This document shows positions 1-5,585 of a stretch of DNA of 6,333 bases, piece after piece. The notes under the pieces were generated by a model. The model was not told the DNA's origin. It made no database searches and was given only the letters and a program-made list of their open reading frames with translations. The DNA is from Frankiales bacterium (GTDB taxonomy: Bacteria > Actinomycetota > Actinomycetes > Mycobacteriales > SCTD01), in NCBI GenBank assembly GCA_025965755.1, contig JAOPWI010000243.1:1-6333 (forward strand). The letters run 5' to 3'. Both the position numbers and the translations under genes were made by a program. Position 1 is the first letter of the stretch; each line of letters begins with the position of its first letter.

Positions 1-914
1 TCGGCGTCCAGCAGGTCCAGCTCGGGCTGGGCCTGCTCGAGGTCGCTCAGCTCCTGCTCGGCCTGGGCCCGGGCCTGCTGGCGGCGGGCCAGCTCCTGCT
101 CCCCGGCCAGCGCCCGCTCAGCGTCGCGCCGGTCGCGGGCTCCGAGCTCCATGGCCGCAGCCCGGCGACCGGCCTCGTCCTGCGCACCCGCGGCCAGCTC
201 CAGCACCCACTCCGGCGCGGCCTCGAGATCGTCCGGCGACGGCACGCCAGCCTCCTGCTCGACGCGGGCGGCCACGACCGCCAGCTCGGCCCGGGCCGCC
301 TCCAGGCGGCGCGTCGCGTCCGCCGCTCGCTCGGCCAGCTGGACCTCGGCGTGCTCGAACCGGTCGACGTGGAACAGCTTCTTCAGCAGTGCCTCCCGCT
401 CGGCGTGCTTGGCCTGCAGAAAGGCCGCGAAACGCCCCTGCGGCAGGACGACGACCTGGAAGAACTGACCGGCGTCCATGCCCAGCAGCCGGCCCACCTC
501 CAGGCCCACGTCGTCCGGCCGTTGAGCGACCGGCACCCAGGACTCGCCGTCGCGCTGCTCGAGCAGGGCGGTCGGGTTCTCCAGCACGACGCCGCTGCCG
601 CGCGCCTTGGGACGCTCCTGCAGCGGTCGCCGGGTCACCCGCAGCCGGCGTCCTCGGGCGGTGAACTCCAGGCGCACCCAGGCCGCGACGTCCGGCGCGG
701 CATGGTGGGAGCGCAGCGCGTCCTTGGCCTTGCTGCGCTCGCCGGGAACGACGCCGTAGAGGGCGAAACCGAGCGCGTCGAGCAGCGTGGTCTTGCCGCC
801 CCCGGTGTCACCGCACAGCAGCAGCAGCCCACCCTGGGACAGCTGGTCAAGATCCAGCCGCACGCGGCCGGGGAAGGCGCCGAACGCCTCCAGCTCGAGC
901 AGGTGGGGACGCAT
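1..914 (-). CDS. sbcC: SbcC, nuclease subunit C (ATPase), N-terminal part, cut by window edge
   Basis: About 304 N-terminal residues are visible; the rest lies beyond base 1. The protein is the Rad50-like SMC-family ATPase that, with SbcD, binds and processes DNA ends and hairpins in the cytoplasm. It opens MRPHLLELEAFGAFPG, the usual SbcC beta-strand start. A Walker A loop GDTGGGKT follows at residues 35-42, then a Q-loop-type segment LPQGRFAAFL near residues 157-166. From about residue 180 the sequence becomes Ala/Glu/Arg-rich with heptad character, the start of the long coiled coil. Walker B, signature motif and zinc hook would lie outside the window. The ATG start overlaps the sbcD stop by one base (TGATG) with no clear Shine-Dalgarno, which suggests translational coupling. 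The Walker A has Asp-Thr and Gly-Gly where many homologues have Pro-Thr and Gly-Ala. The family call is secure; completeness cannot be judged. Confidence 0.93.
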   Translation of the reverse strand, partial: MRPHLLELEAFGAFPGRVRLDLDQLSQGGLLLLCGDTGGGKTTLLDALGFALYGVVPGERSKAKDALRSHHAAPDVAAWVRLEFTARGRRLRVTRRPLQERPKARGSGVVLENPTALLEQRDGESWVPVAQRPDDVGLEVGRLLGMDAGQFFQVVVLPQGRFAAFLQAKHAEREALLKKLFHVDRFEHAEVQLAERAADATRRLEAARAELAVVAARVEQEAGVPSPDDLEAAPEWVLELAAGAQDEAGRRAAAMELGARDRRDAERALAGEQELARRQQARAQAEQELSDLEQAQPELDLLDA

Positions 915-2134
915 CAGGCCGCGCCCCGGGCCAGCTCGACCGGGCCGGGGGCCTCGAGGAGCGGCAGGGCGTCGCGGTCCTCGGCGCGGCGGGCGTGCTC
1001 GAGCGCCTCGCGGAGCAGCCCGCGCTCGGCCTCGTCGGGCTGGGTGCGGACATGGGTCACGAAGGCCTCGGTCACCTCGACGTCGGACCGCCCCCGGGTG
1101 CGAGCGGCGTAGCTCACCTCGCCGTCCTCGACCCGGCCCTCCGGCTCGTGGCGCAACTCGAGCGCGAACGGGAACCGCCGCCGCACGGTCGCCATCGCGT
1201 CAGCCTGCTTCACCGGGTCGGTCAGGACCACGGAGACGAAGTCGTCCTCGCACGCCGTGTGGGCGGGGCTCTCCAGCAGCTCGGCCAGCCGGCCACGCAG
1301 GGCGGTCAGCCGGCGGTGGACCGGGGTGGCCACCTCGGTGACCGAGGCCAGCCCGTCGCGGTCCAGCTCCACCAGCCAGCTGAGCTTGCCGTGGCCGGCC
1401 TCGCCGAAGGAGTAGGGCAGCGGCGAGCCGGAGTAGCGCAGGCCCTCCGACAGCGCCTGCGGCCGGTGCAGGTGCCCCAGCGCGGTGTAGTCGACGCCCG
1501 TGAAGATCCGGGACGGCACGTGGGCCACCCCACCGACGCTGATATCGCGCTCACTCTCGCTGGCCGCACCGCCGGTCACCCAGGCGTGGGCGAGCACGAC
1601 CGAGCGGCCGCCCCGCTCGGCCCGGTCAGCGTGGACCGCGCGCATGGCCCGGGACAGCACCCGGGTGTGGGCGCCTGGCGCCACCGGCCCGTCGGGCTCC
1701 GCGTCGTCGCCCGGCAGCAGGCCACGCACGGCGGCCGGCTCCAGGTAGGGCACCGCGTAGAAGGCGACGGCGCCGTCGGCGTCCTCCAGAACGACGGGAT
1801 CGGCGACCCGGGCCGGGTCGGTGCGCAGCGCGACGCGGCGGTCGAGCAGGCCGGCCTTGTCACCGAGCCGGGCGGGCGCGTCGTGGTTGCCGCTGATGGC
1901 GACCACCGCGGCCCCGGCATCGATGACCCGGCGCAGGGCGTCGTCGAACAGCTGCATCGCCTCCACCGGCGGAAGGGCGCGGTCGTGCACATCGCCCGCC
2001 AGCAGCACGGCGTCGACGCGCTCCGCCCGCACCACGTCCACCAGGTGGTCGACGAACGCGCTCTGCGCCGCCGCCAGGTCGTGGCCGTGCAGGGACCTGC
2101 CCAGATGCCAGTCGGAGGTGTGGAGCAGTCGCAT
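914..2134 (-). CDS. sbcD: SbcD, nuclease subunit D (Mre11-like metallophosphoesterase)
   Basis: This is the nuclease partner of SbcC, a Mn-dependent exo/endonuclease acting on double-strand ends and hairpins. At 406 residues it has the usual length. The calcineurin-type phosphoesterase motifs are all present in order: D8-W-H10, GDVHD at 47-51, GNHD at 82-85, H183 in AHAWV, and GHLH at 220-223. The motif YSGSPLPYSFGE at 234-245 is typical of SbcD. The C-terminal part, after about residue 270, is the capping and SbcC-binding region. The start is well fixed because MRLLHTSDWHLG is the canonical N-terminus. No Shine-Dalgarno precedes it, but a TANNNT box lies six bases upstream, which suggests a leaderless transcript. 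sbcC follows with a one-base overlap; the VWA gene ends 54 bases upstream. No missing residues or frame damage are visible. Confidence 0.96.
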   Translation of the reverse strand: MRLLHTSDWHLGRSLHGHDLAAAQSAFVDHLVDVVRAERVDAVLLAGDVHDRALPPVEAMQLFDDALRRVIDAGAAVVAISGNHDAPARLGDKAGLLDRRVALRTDPARVADPVVLEDADGAVAFYAVPYLEPAAVRGLLPGDDAEPDGPVAPGAHTRVLSRAMRAVHADRAERGGRSVVLAHAWVTGGAASESERDISVGGVAHVPSRIFTGVDYTALGHLHRPQALSEGLRYSGSPLPYSFGEAGHGKLSWLVELDRDGLASVTEVATPVHRRLTALRGRLAELLESPAHTACEDDFVSVVLTDPVKQADAMATVRRRFPFALELRHEPEGRVEDGEVSYAARTRGRSDVEVTEAFVTHVRTQPDEAERGLLREALEHARRAEDRDALPLLEAPGPVELARGAA

Positions 2135-2140
2135 GGCGCG

Positions 2141-2146
2141 ACCGTA
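2141..2146 (-). promoter_or_regulatory. Candidate -10 box (TACGGT) for leaderless sbcD
   Basis: On the minus strand TACGGT fits the actinobacterial TANNNT -10 pattern. It ends six bases before the sbcD ATG, so transcription would begin at or next to the start codon. No Shine-Dalgarno is visible upstream of sbcD, which agrees with a leaderless message. I see no convincing -35 element. The inferred promoter would let sbcDC be transcribed apart from the upstream VWA gene. Confidence 0.45.
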
Positions 2147-2188
2147 AGCGGGCCCTGCGACAGGAACCGGACGGCGCGCCCGGAGGCG

Positions 2189-3157
2189 CTACGGGACGCG
2201 TCCGGTGAGGGCCATTCCGGCGACCGCCGAGCCGGCGAGCAGCGCCAGCGCGAGGCCGGACGCCGGGGCGCTCAGCTGGCGCCGGGCGGTCTCGCGGCTC
2301 ACCCGGGTGCCGATGTCGTCGTACACCTGCTCGAGCTGCCCGGCGCTGGCCGCGAGGTAGGCGGTGCCGCCGGTGGCCTCGGCCAGCTGCTCCAGCACGA
2401 CGGTGTCCACCGGAACGGGAAACGTCTGGCCGTTCTGCACGACCACGCCGTCCGGCGTGCCGTACGCGATGGTCGACACGGGCACCCCGGCGCGGCGCGC
2501 CTCCAGGGCGGCCTCCTGGACCGGACGGCCCGTGGTGCTGCCGCCGTCGGACAGCACGACGATGCGCGCGGCCGGCGGCCCTGGGGCCGGCCCGGTCTTG
2601 ACCTCGGGTGGCAGCGACGACAGCCCGGTGGTGAGGGCGTCCCCGAGCGCGGTGCCTCCCGACAGCCCCAGCCCCTCCAGCGAGCGCGCGACCTCGGCAT
2701 GGTCGGACGTGGGCGGCGACACGAGGCGGACGTGGGCGTTGTAGACCACCAGGCCGACCTCGACCTGCTCCGGCAGGCCCTGGACGAAGTCCTGCGCGGC
2801 GCGGACCGCGGCCGTGATCCGGTTCGGCGAGACGTCCTCGGCGAGCATCGACGTCGACACGTCGAGCGTGACGATGAGGATGCTGCGCTCGCGGGCCTGG
2901 GAGGCGAGGACCTGCGGCGTGGCGTACGCGACCGTGGCCGTGCCGATTCCCAGCAGCAGGAGCAGCGCCGGCACCAGGCGACGCCCGGCGCCGCTGGCCG
3001 GCAGCGAGGAGCGCCACAACCCCGGCTCGGCCCACGCCTGACGATCCCGCCGCGCCCGCAGCCCGCGGGCCACGAACCCCGCCGCCAGCGCCGGGACGAG
3101 CAGCAGCAGCACGAGCCGCTCGGGCTGGGCGAAGGAGAGCGTGGACAGGCCGGTCAC
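2189..3157 (-). CDS. VWA-domain membrane protein (BatA / UPF0353 Rv1481-like)
   Basis: This 322-residue protein has hydrophobic segments near 14-32, 60-80 and 300-317. A von Willebrand A domain (about 90-290) lies between the second and third and should face outside the membrane. A complete MIDAS metal site is visible: D99-x-S101-x-S103, T169 in GGTALGDAL, and D204 in LSDGG. The domain order and the closing stretch (PVPVD, then a GG.AY segment, then a short C-terminal TM) resemble, from memory, mycobacterial Rv1481 and BatA. Relatives usually sit beside a MoxR AAA+ ATPase and a DUF58 protein, and are thought to be part of envelope-related chaperone or metal-insertion systems. Neither partner is in this window. 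The start is GTG at 3157, the only good start in frame before the first TM segment. Function is not known beyond likely metal-dependent protein binding. Confidence 0.85.
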   Translation of the reverse strand: MTGLSTLSFAQPERLVLLLLVPALAAGFVARGLRARRDRQAWAEPGLWRSSLPASGAGRRLVPALLLLLGIGTATVAYATPQVLASQARERSILIVTLDVSTSMLAEDVSPNRITAAVRAAQDFVQGLPEQVEVGLVVYNAHVRLVSPPTSDHAEVARSLEGLGLSGGTALGDALTTGLSSLPPEVKTGPAPGPPAARIVVLSDGGSTTGRPVQEAALEARRAGVPVSTIAYGTPDGVVVQNGQTFPVPVDTVVLEQLAEATGGTAYLAASAGQLEQVYDDIGTRVSRETARRQLSAPASGLALALLAGSAVAGMALTGRVP

Positions 3158-3172
3158 CCGACCAGTGCACCC

Positions 3173-3192
3173 CGCCCGCCGTGAGGCGGGCG
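3173..3192 (-). terminator. GC-rich hairpin between thioesterase and VWA genes, possible terminator
   Basis: CGCCCGCC (3173-3180) and GGCGGGCG (3185-3192) form a perfect 8-base-pair stem with a four-base loop (GTGA on the plus strand). The hairpin begins 11 bases after the thioesterase stop and ends 15 bases before the VWA start. No T-run follows on the minus strand, so it would be a U-less terminator of the kind proposed in actinobacteria, or a structure in the VWA leader. An 8-base direct repeat GTGAGGCG (3181-3188, 3192-3199) overlaps it. Confidence 0.4.
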
Positions 3193-3203
3193 TGAGGCGC
3201 CGG

Positions 3204-3611
3204 TCAGCCGCCGATCTGGGCGGCGTCGGTGATGTTGGCCAGGCGGACCTCGCCCGAGGCCACCAGCCTGTCCTGCTCGTCGGTGATCTTCACGCCCCAG
3301 AGCTGCTGCGTGCGCCCGCGATGGACCGGCGTCGCGACGACGGTCAGCACACCCTCACGGGTGGCCCGCAGGAAGTTGGTGTGGTTCGAGACGCCCACGA
3401 CGACGCCGCGGCCGGAGAACCAGGTGGCGCCGCCCACGCTGGCGACGGTCTCGACGGCGGAGCAGTAGACGCCGCCGTGCATGATCCCGTACGGCTGGTG
3501 GAGCTTGGGCGTCACCTCCAGCCGCGCGGTGACGCGGTCGGCCGAGACCTCGACCAGCTCCAGGCCGATGAGCTCGTTGTAGTTGTCGCCTCCGACAGGG
3601 ACGTCAGTCAC
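3204..3611 (-). CDS. PaaI/YdiI-type hotdog-fold acyl-CoA thioesterase
   Basis: This 135-residue single-domain hotdog protein probably hydrolyses an aromatic or other acyl-CoA thioester in the cytoplasm. The signature is YGIMHGGVYC (residues 41-50), with H45-G-G and E54 nine residues after the His. That spacing matches the Glu-type catalytic residue of E. coli EntH and YdiI rather than the Asp of PaaI. The later stretches VVGVSNHTNF and HRGRTQQLWGV closely resemble, from memory, mycobacterial Rv1847. The length is normal for the family. The start is GTG at 3611, supported by a GAGGG Shine-Dalgarno six bases upstream. It lies 40 bases after the pirin stop on the same strand, so co-transcription is possible, and a hairpin follows its stop. 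The substrate cannot be read from the sequence; DHNA-CoA in menaquinone synthesis is one possibility, given the YdiI-like active site. Confidence 0.87.
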   Translation of the reverse strand: MTDVPVGGDNYNELIGLELVEVSADRVTARLEVTPKLHQPYGIMHGGVYCSAVETVASVGGATWFSGRGVVVGVSNHTNFLRATREGVLTVVATPVHRGRTQQLWGVKITDEQDRLVASGEVRLANITDAAQIGG

Positions 3612-3617
3612 GGGCAG

Positions 3618-3622
3618 CCCTC
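3618..3622 (-). promoter_or_regulatory. Shine-Dalgarno (GAGGG) fixing the thioesterase GTG start
   Basis: On the minus strand GAGGG, within AGAGAGGG, lies six bases before the GTG at 3611. It is the clearest ribosome binding site in the window and supports the GTG start. It contrasts with sbcD, pirin and qor, which seem leaderless, and suggests the thioesterase is translated from within a longer message. Confidence 0.6.
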
Positions 3623-3635
3623 TCTCGCACCATCA

Positions 3636-3660
3636 GGTCGCCGACAGCCTGTCACCGACC
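3636..3660. repeat. 25-base interrupted palindrome over the pirin stop codon
   Basis: Two nested pairs of arms share one centre at base 3648: GACAG (3643-3647) with CTGTC (3649-3653), and GGTCG (3636-3640) with CGACC (3656-3660). Two mismatched bases on each side separate the pairs, so 10 of 12 positions are symmetric. The pirin TGA stop (3652-3654) lies inside. No T-run follows on the minus strand. It could be a transcription-factor operator ahead of the thioesterase gene, or an RNA hairpin at the end of the pirin message. Confidence 0.4.
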
Positions 3661-4590
3661 GCGGACTCCCCATGGCGGCGGGGGCGCGGCCAGGCGCGGG
3701 AGCGCGGTGTCGACGGCGCCGAAGCGCTCCTCGCCGCCGGCCCAGTCGGCGTACGCCGCGTCGAGCTCCTCGCGGGTGCGGGCGACGAAGTTCCATGCCA
3801 TCAGCACCGGGCTCTGGAACGGCTCGCCGCCGACCAGCAGCACCCGGGCCGGCTCGGCCGCCGTGACGGCGAGCTCGTCGCGGCCCTCGCCGAGGTAGGC
3901 GAGGGCGCCGGGCCGGACCACGCTGCCGTCGACGGACACCGCGCCGGACAGCACCACCAAGGCGTGCTCGTACGACGGCTCGAGCGGCAGCACGCTGGTG
4001 CCGGCACGGGCGTCGAGGTCGAGGCCGACCAGCGGGGTGTCGGCCCGGGCGGCGGAGCGCACGCCGTCCAGCGACCCGACCAGGACGGTGGCCACCGCGG
4101 CGTCCAGCTCAACCTGCGGCAGGTCCGCGTGGTGCTCGAACGCCGCCTCGCCGTGCCGTGTCGACTCCGGCTGGGCCACCCACAGCTGCACGCCGTGCAG
4201 CGGCCCCCAGTAGTCCAGCGACTCCTCCGCGTGGACCACGCCGGCGCCGGCCGTCATGAGGTTCAGCTGGCCCGGGCGGATCACCTGGTCCGAGCCCAGG
4301 CTGTCGCGGTGGCGCTGCTCGCCCTCGAGCAGCCAGGTCACGGTGTGCAGGCCGATGTGCGGGTGCGGCCCGACCTGCACCCCGAGCCGCTCGTCCAGCG
4401 CGGCCGGGCCGAGGTGGTCGACGAAGCACCACGCGCCGACGGTGCGCCGGCGCGCCCTGGGCAGCGCCCGCCGGACGGTCAGCCCCGCGACGTCGGCCGT
4501 CCGGCTCTCCGTCACCTCCAGCACCGGTGCTTGCGCCACCGGCTCCGGAGGTGCGGGTGGGGCGTCGTCTGCGCGCACGGGGCCGCTCAT
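3652..4590 (-). CDS. Pirin family protein (bicupin)
   Basis: This 312-residue bicupin has the four metal ligands of pirins in the N-terminal cupin: H76 and H78 in PHPHIG, then H120 and E122 in GVVHAEE. These match the His-His-His-Glu set described for human pirin. The motif WLLEGEQRHRDSLGS (86-100) and the C-terminal WNFVARTREELDAAYADW segment are also typical. Bacterial pirins bind Fe and are reported variously as quercetin dioxygenases, redox sensors or enzyme regulators, so the role here is open. Residues 1-22 are Ala/Pro-rich and probably disordered; the conserved fold starts near VLEVTES (23-29). An ATG start at 4590 is preferred because a TANNNT box lies six bases upstream; a GTG at residue 5 is an alternative. 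It is divergent from qor with 23 bases between, and the thioesterase follows after 40 bases. Confidence 0.93.
   Translation of the reverse strand: MSGPVRADDAPPAPPEPVAQAPVLEVTESRTADVAGLTVRRALPRARRRTVGAWCFVDHLGPAALDERLGVQVGPHPHIGLHTVTWLLEGEQRHRDSLGSDQVIRPGQLNLMTAGAGVVHAEESLDYWGPLHGVQLWVAQPESTRHGEAAFEHHADLPQVELDAAVATVLVGSLDGVRSAARADTPLVGLDLDARAGTSVLPLEPSYEHALVVLSGAVSVDGSVVRPGALAYLGEGRDELAVTAAEPARVLLVGGEPFQSPVLMAWNFVARTREELDAAYADWAGGEERFGAVDTALPRLAAPPPPWGVRGR
4520..4531. repeat. 12-base perfect palindrome in the 5' part of the pirin gene
   Basis: AGCACCGGTGCT is perfectly symmetric and lies about 60-71 bases downstream of the pirin start. It is flanked by a second inverted pair, CACCTCC (4513-4519) and GGAGGTG (4547-4553). 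It codes for Ala-Pro-Val-Leu at the edge of the conserved pirin domain, so codon constraint and high GC content could explain it. An internal operator or an mRNA structure is possible but unproven. Confidence 0.25.
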
Positions 4591-4596
4591 GACCGG

Positions 4597-4602
4597 AGGC
4601 TA
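4597..4602 (-). promoter_or_regulatory. Candidate -10 box (TAGCCT) for leaderless pirin gene
   Basis: On the minus strand TAGCCT fits TANNNT and ends six bases before the pirin ATG, the same spacing as at sbcD. No Shine-Dalgarno is visible in the 23-base gap for this direction. It shares the TA step at 4601-4602 with the opposing qor box. Confidence 0.45.
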
Positions 4603-4606
4603 ACGT
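4601..4606 (+). promoter_or_regulatory. Candidate -10 box (TAACGT) for leaderless qor
   Basis: TAACGT fits TANNNT and ends seven bases before the qor ATG at 4614, so transcription could begin at the start codon. A GGAGG at 4595-4599 is also present but lies 14 bases from the ATG, too far for a good Shine-Dalgarno. The -35 region would fall inside the divergent pirin gene; I see no strong -35 match. Confidence 0.45.
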
Positions 4607-4613
4607 CGCGGCC

Positions 4614-5585
4614 ATGCGCGCGATGGTGGTCAGGCAGTACGGCGGTCCCGAGGCTCTCGAGCTGGACGAGCGGGCGGCGCCCGAGCCCGGCGAGGGAGAG
4701 GTGCGCGTCGACCTGAGGGCCGCCGGCGTCAACTTCGTCGACACCTACCAGCGGTCCGGGACCTACCGGGTGCCGCTGCCGTTCGTGGCCGGTTCCGAGG
4801 GCGCCGGCGTCGTCTCCGCGGTCGGTCCCGGCGTGACGGGCACCGCCGTCGGCGACCGGGTGACCTGGGCCATGGTGCGAGGCGCCGGCTACGCCGAGCA
4901 GGTGCTCGTGCCCGAGGAGCAGCTCGTCCCGATTCCCGAGGGCGTCTCGGAGGAGACGGCCGCAGCGGTCATGCTGCAGGGCCTCACCGCGCACTTCCTG
5001 TGCACCAGCACGTACGCCGTGCAGTCCGGCGACACGGTGCTCATCCACGCCGGCGCGGGCGGCGTCGGACTGCTGCTGACGCAGATGGTCGTCAAGCGCG
5101 GCGGCCGCGTCATCACGACGACGTCGACCGACGGCAAGGCCGAGCTGTCGCGCGGCGCCGGCGCCAGCGACGTCGTGCGCTACGACCGCGAGGACGTCGT
5201 CGAGCGGGTGCGCGCCCTGACCGACGGGGTGGGCGTCGCGGTGGTCTACGACGGCGTCGGCAAGGACACCTTCGACGCCAGCCTGCGCTGCCTGCGACGC
5301 CGCGGGATGCTGGTGCTGTTCGGCGCCTCGAGCGGGCCGGTGCCGCCGCTGGACCCGCAGGTGCTCAACCGCCGCGGCTCGCTGTTCCTGACCCGCCCCA
5401 CGCTCTACGACCACACCCTCGGCCGCGAGGAGCTGCTCTGGCGCGCCGCCGACGTCCTGGGCTGGGTCGCTGACGGGTCCCTGGACGTCCGGGTCGGCGC
5501 GCGCTACCCGCTCGAGCAGGCGGCCCGGGCGCACCAGGACCTGGAGTCGCGGCGGACGACGGGCAAGTCCCTGCTGGTGCTGTAG
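4614..5585 (+). CDS. qor: NADPH:quinone oxidoreductase, zinc-free MDR family
   Basis: This 323-residue protein matches E. coli Qor in length and organisation. It should reduce quinones or other enones with NADPH in the cytoplasm. The N-terminal GroES-like domain has AAGVNFVDTYQRSG (37-50) and VAGSEGAGVV (58-67), where zinc alcohol dehydrogenases would carry metal ligands; no Cys/His zinc set is visible. The segment LQGLTAHFL (121-129) leads into a Rossmann domain with nucleotide loop HAGAGGVG (145-152). The C-terminus GKSLLVL is typical. The start MRAMVVRQYGG at 4614 is the usual family start; a second ATG nine bases on is less likely. It is divergent from pirin, and its TAG stop touches the stop of ilvA with no space between. 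The exact substrate is unknown; crotonyl-CoA reductase-like or zeta-crystallin-like activity cannot be excluded. Confidence 0.92.
   Translation: MRAMVVRQYGGPEALELDERAAPEPGEGEVRVDLRAAGVNFVDTYQRSGTYRVPLPFVAGSEGAGVVSAVGPGVTGTAVGDRVTWAMVRGAGYAEQVLVPEEQLVPIPEGVSEETAAAVMLQGLTAHFLCTSTYAVQSGDTVLIHAGAGGVGLLLTQMVVKRGGRVITTTSTDGKAELSRGAGASDVVRYDREDVVERVRALTDGVGVAVVYDGVGKDTFDASLRCLRRRGMLVLFGASSGPVPPLDPQVLNRRGSLFLTRPTLYDHTLGREELLWRAADVLGWVADGSLDVRVGARYPLEQAARAHQDLESRRTTGKSLLVL

Noticed and set aside
2173..2180. GGCGCGCC palindrome between the VWA gene and sbcD
   Set aside because: An 8-base GC palindrome is common at this base composition, and it has no flanking symmetry to suggest an operator or terminator.
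1860..3170. A 436-codon minus-strand open frame overlapping the VWA gene and the sbcD start
   Set aside because: It is an Arg/Ala/Gly-rich out-of-frame reading of genes with clear motifs.
995..3184. A 729-codon open frame on the plus strand, antisense to sbcD and the VWA gene
   Set aside because: The translation is Gly/Arg/His/Gln-rich with no domain or motif. It mirrors the high-GC codon pattern of two well-supported minus-strand genes, a typical antisense shadow.
3604..3633. A nine-codon minus-strand frame (MVRERAARD) overlapping the thioesterase GTG, possible leader peptide
   Set aside because: It has no start signal of its own, no regulatory codon run and no attenuator structure. One such short frame is expected by chance.
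3583..4716. A 377-codon plus-strand open frame across pirin and into qor
   Set aside because: It is antisense to pirin with all its metal ligands, then overlaps the qor start in another frame. No recognisable protein features.
4587..5534. A 315-codon minus-strand open frame antisense to qor
   Set aside because: The composition is low-complexity Gly/Ala/His/Val/Arg, and qor itself is well supported on the other strand.
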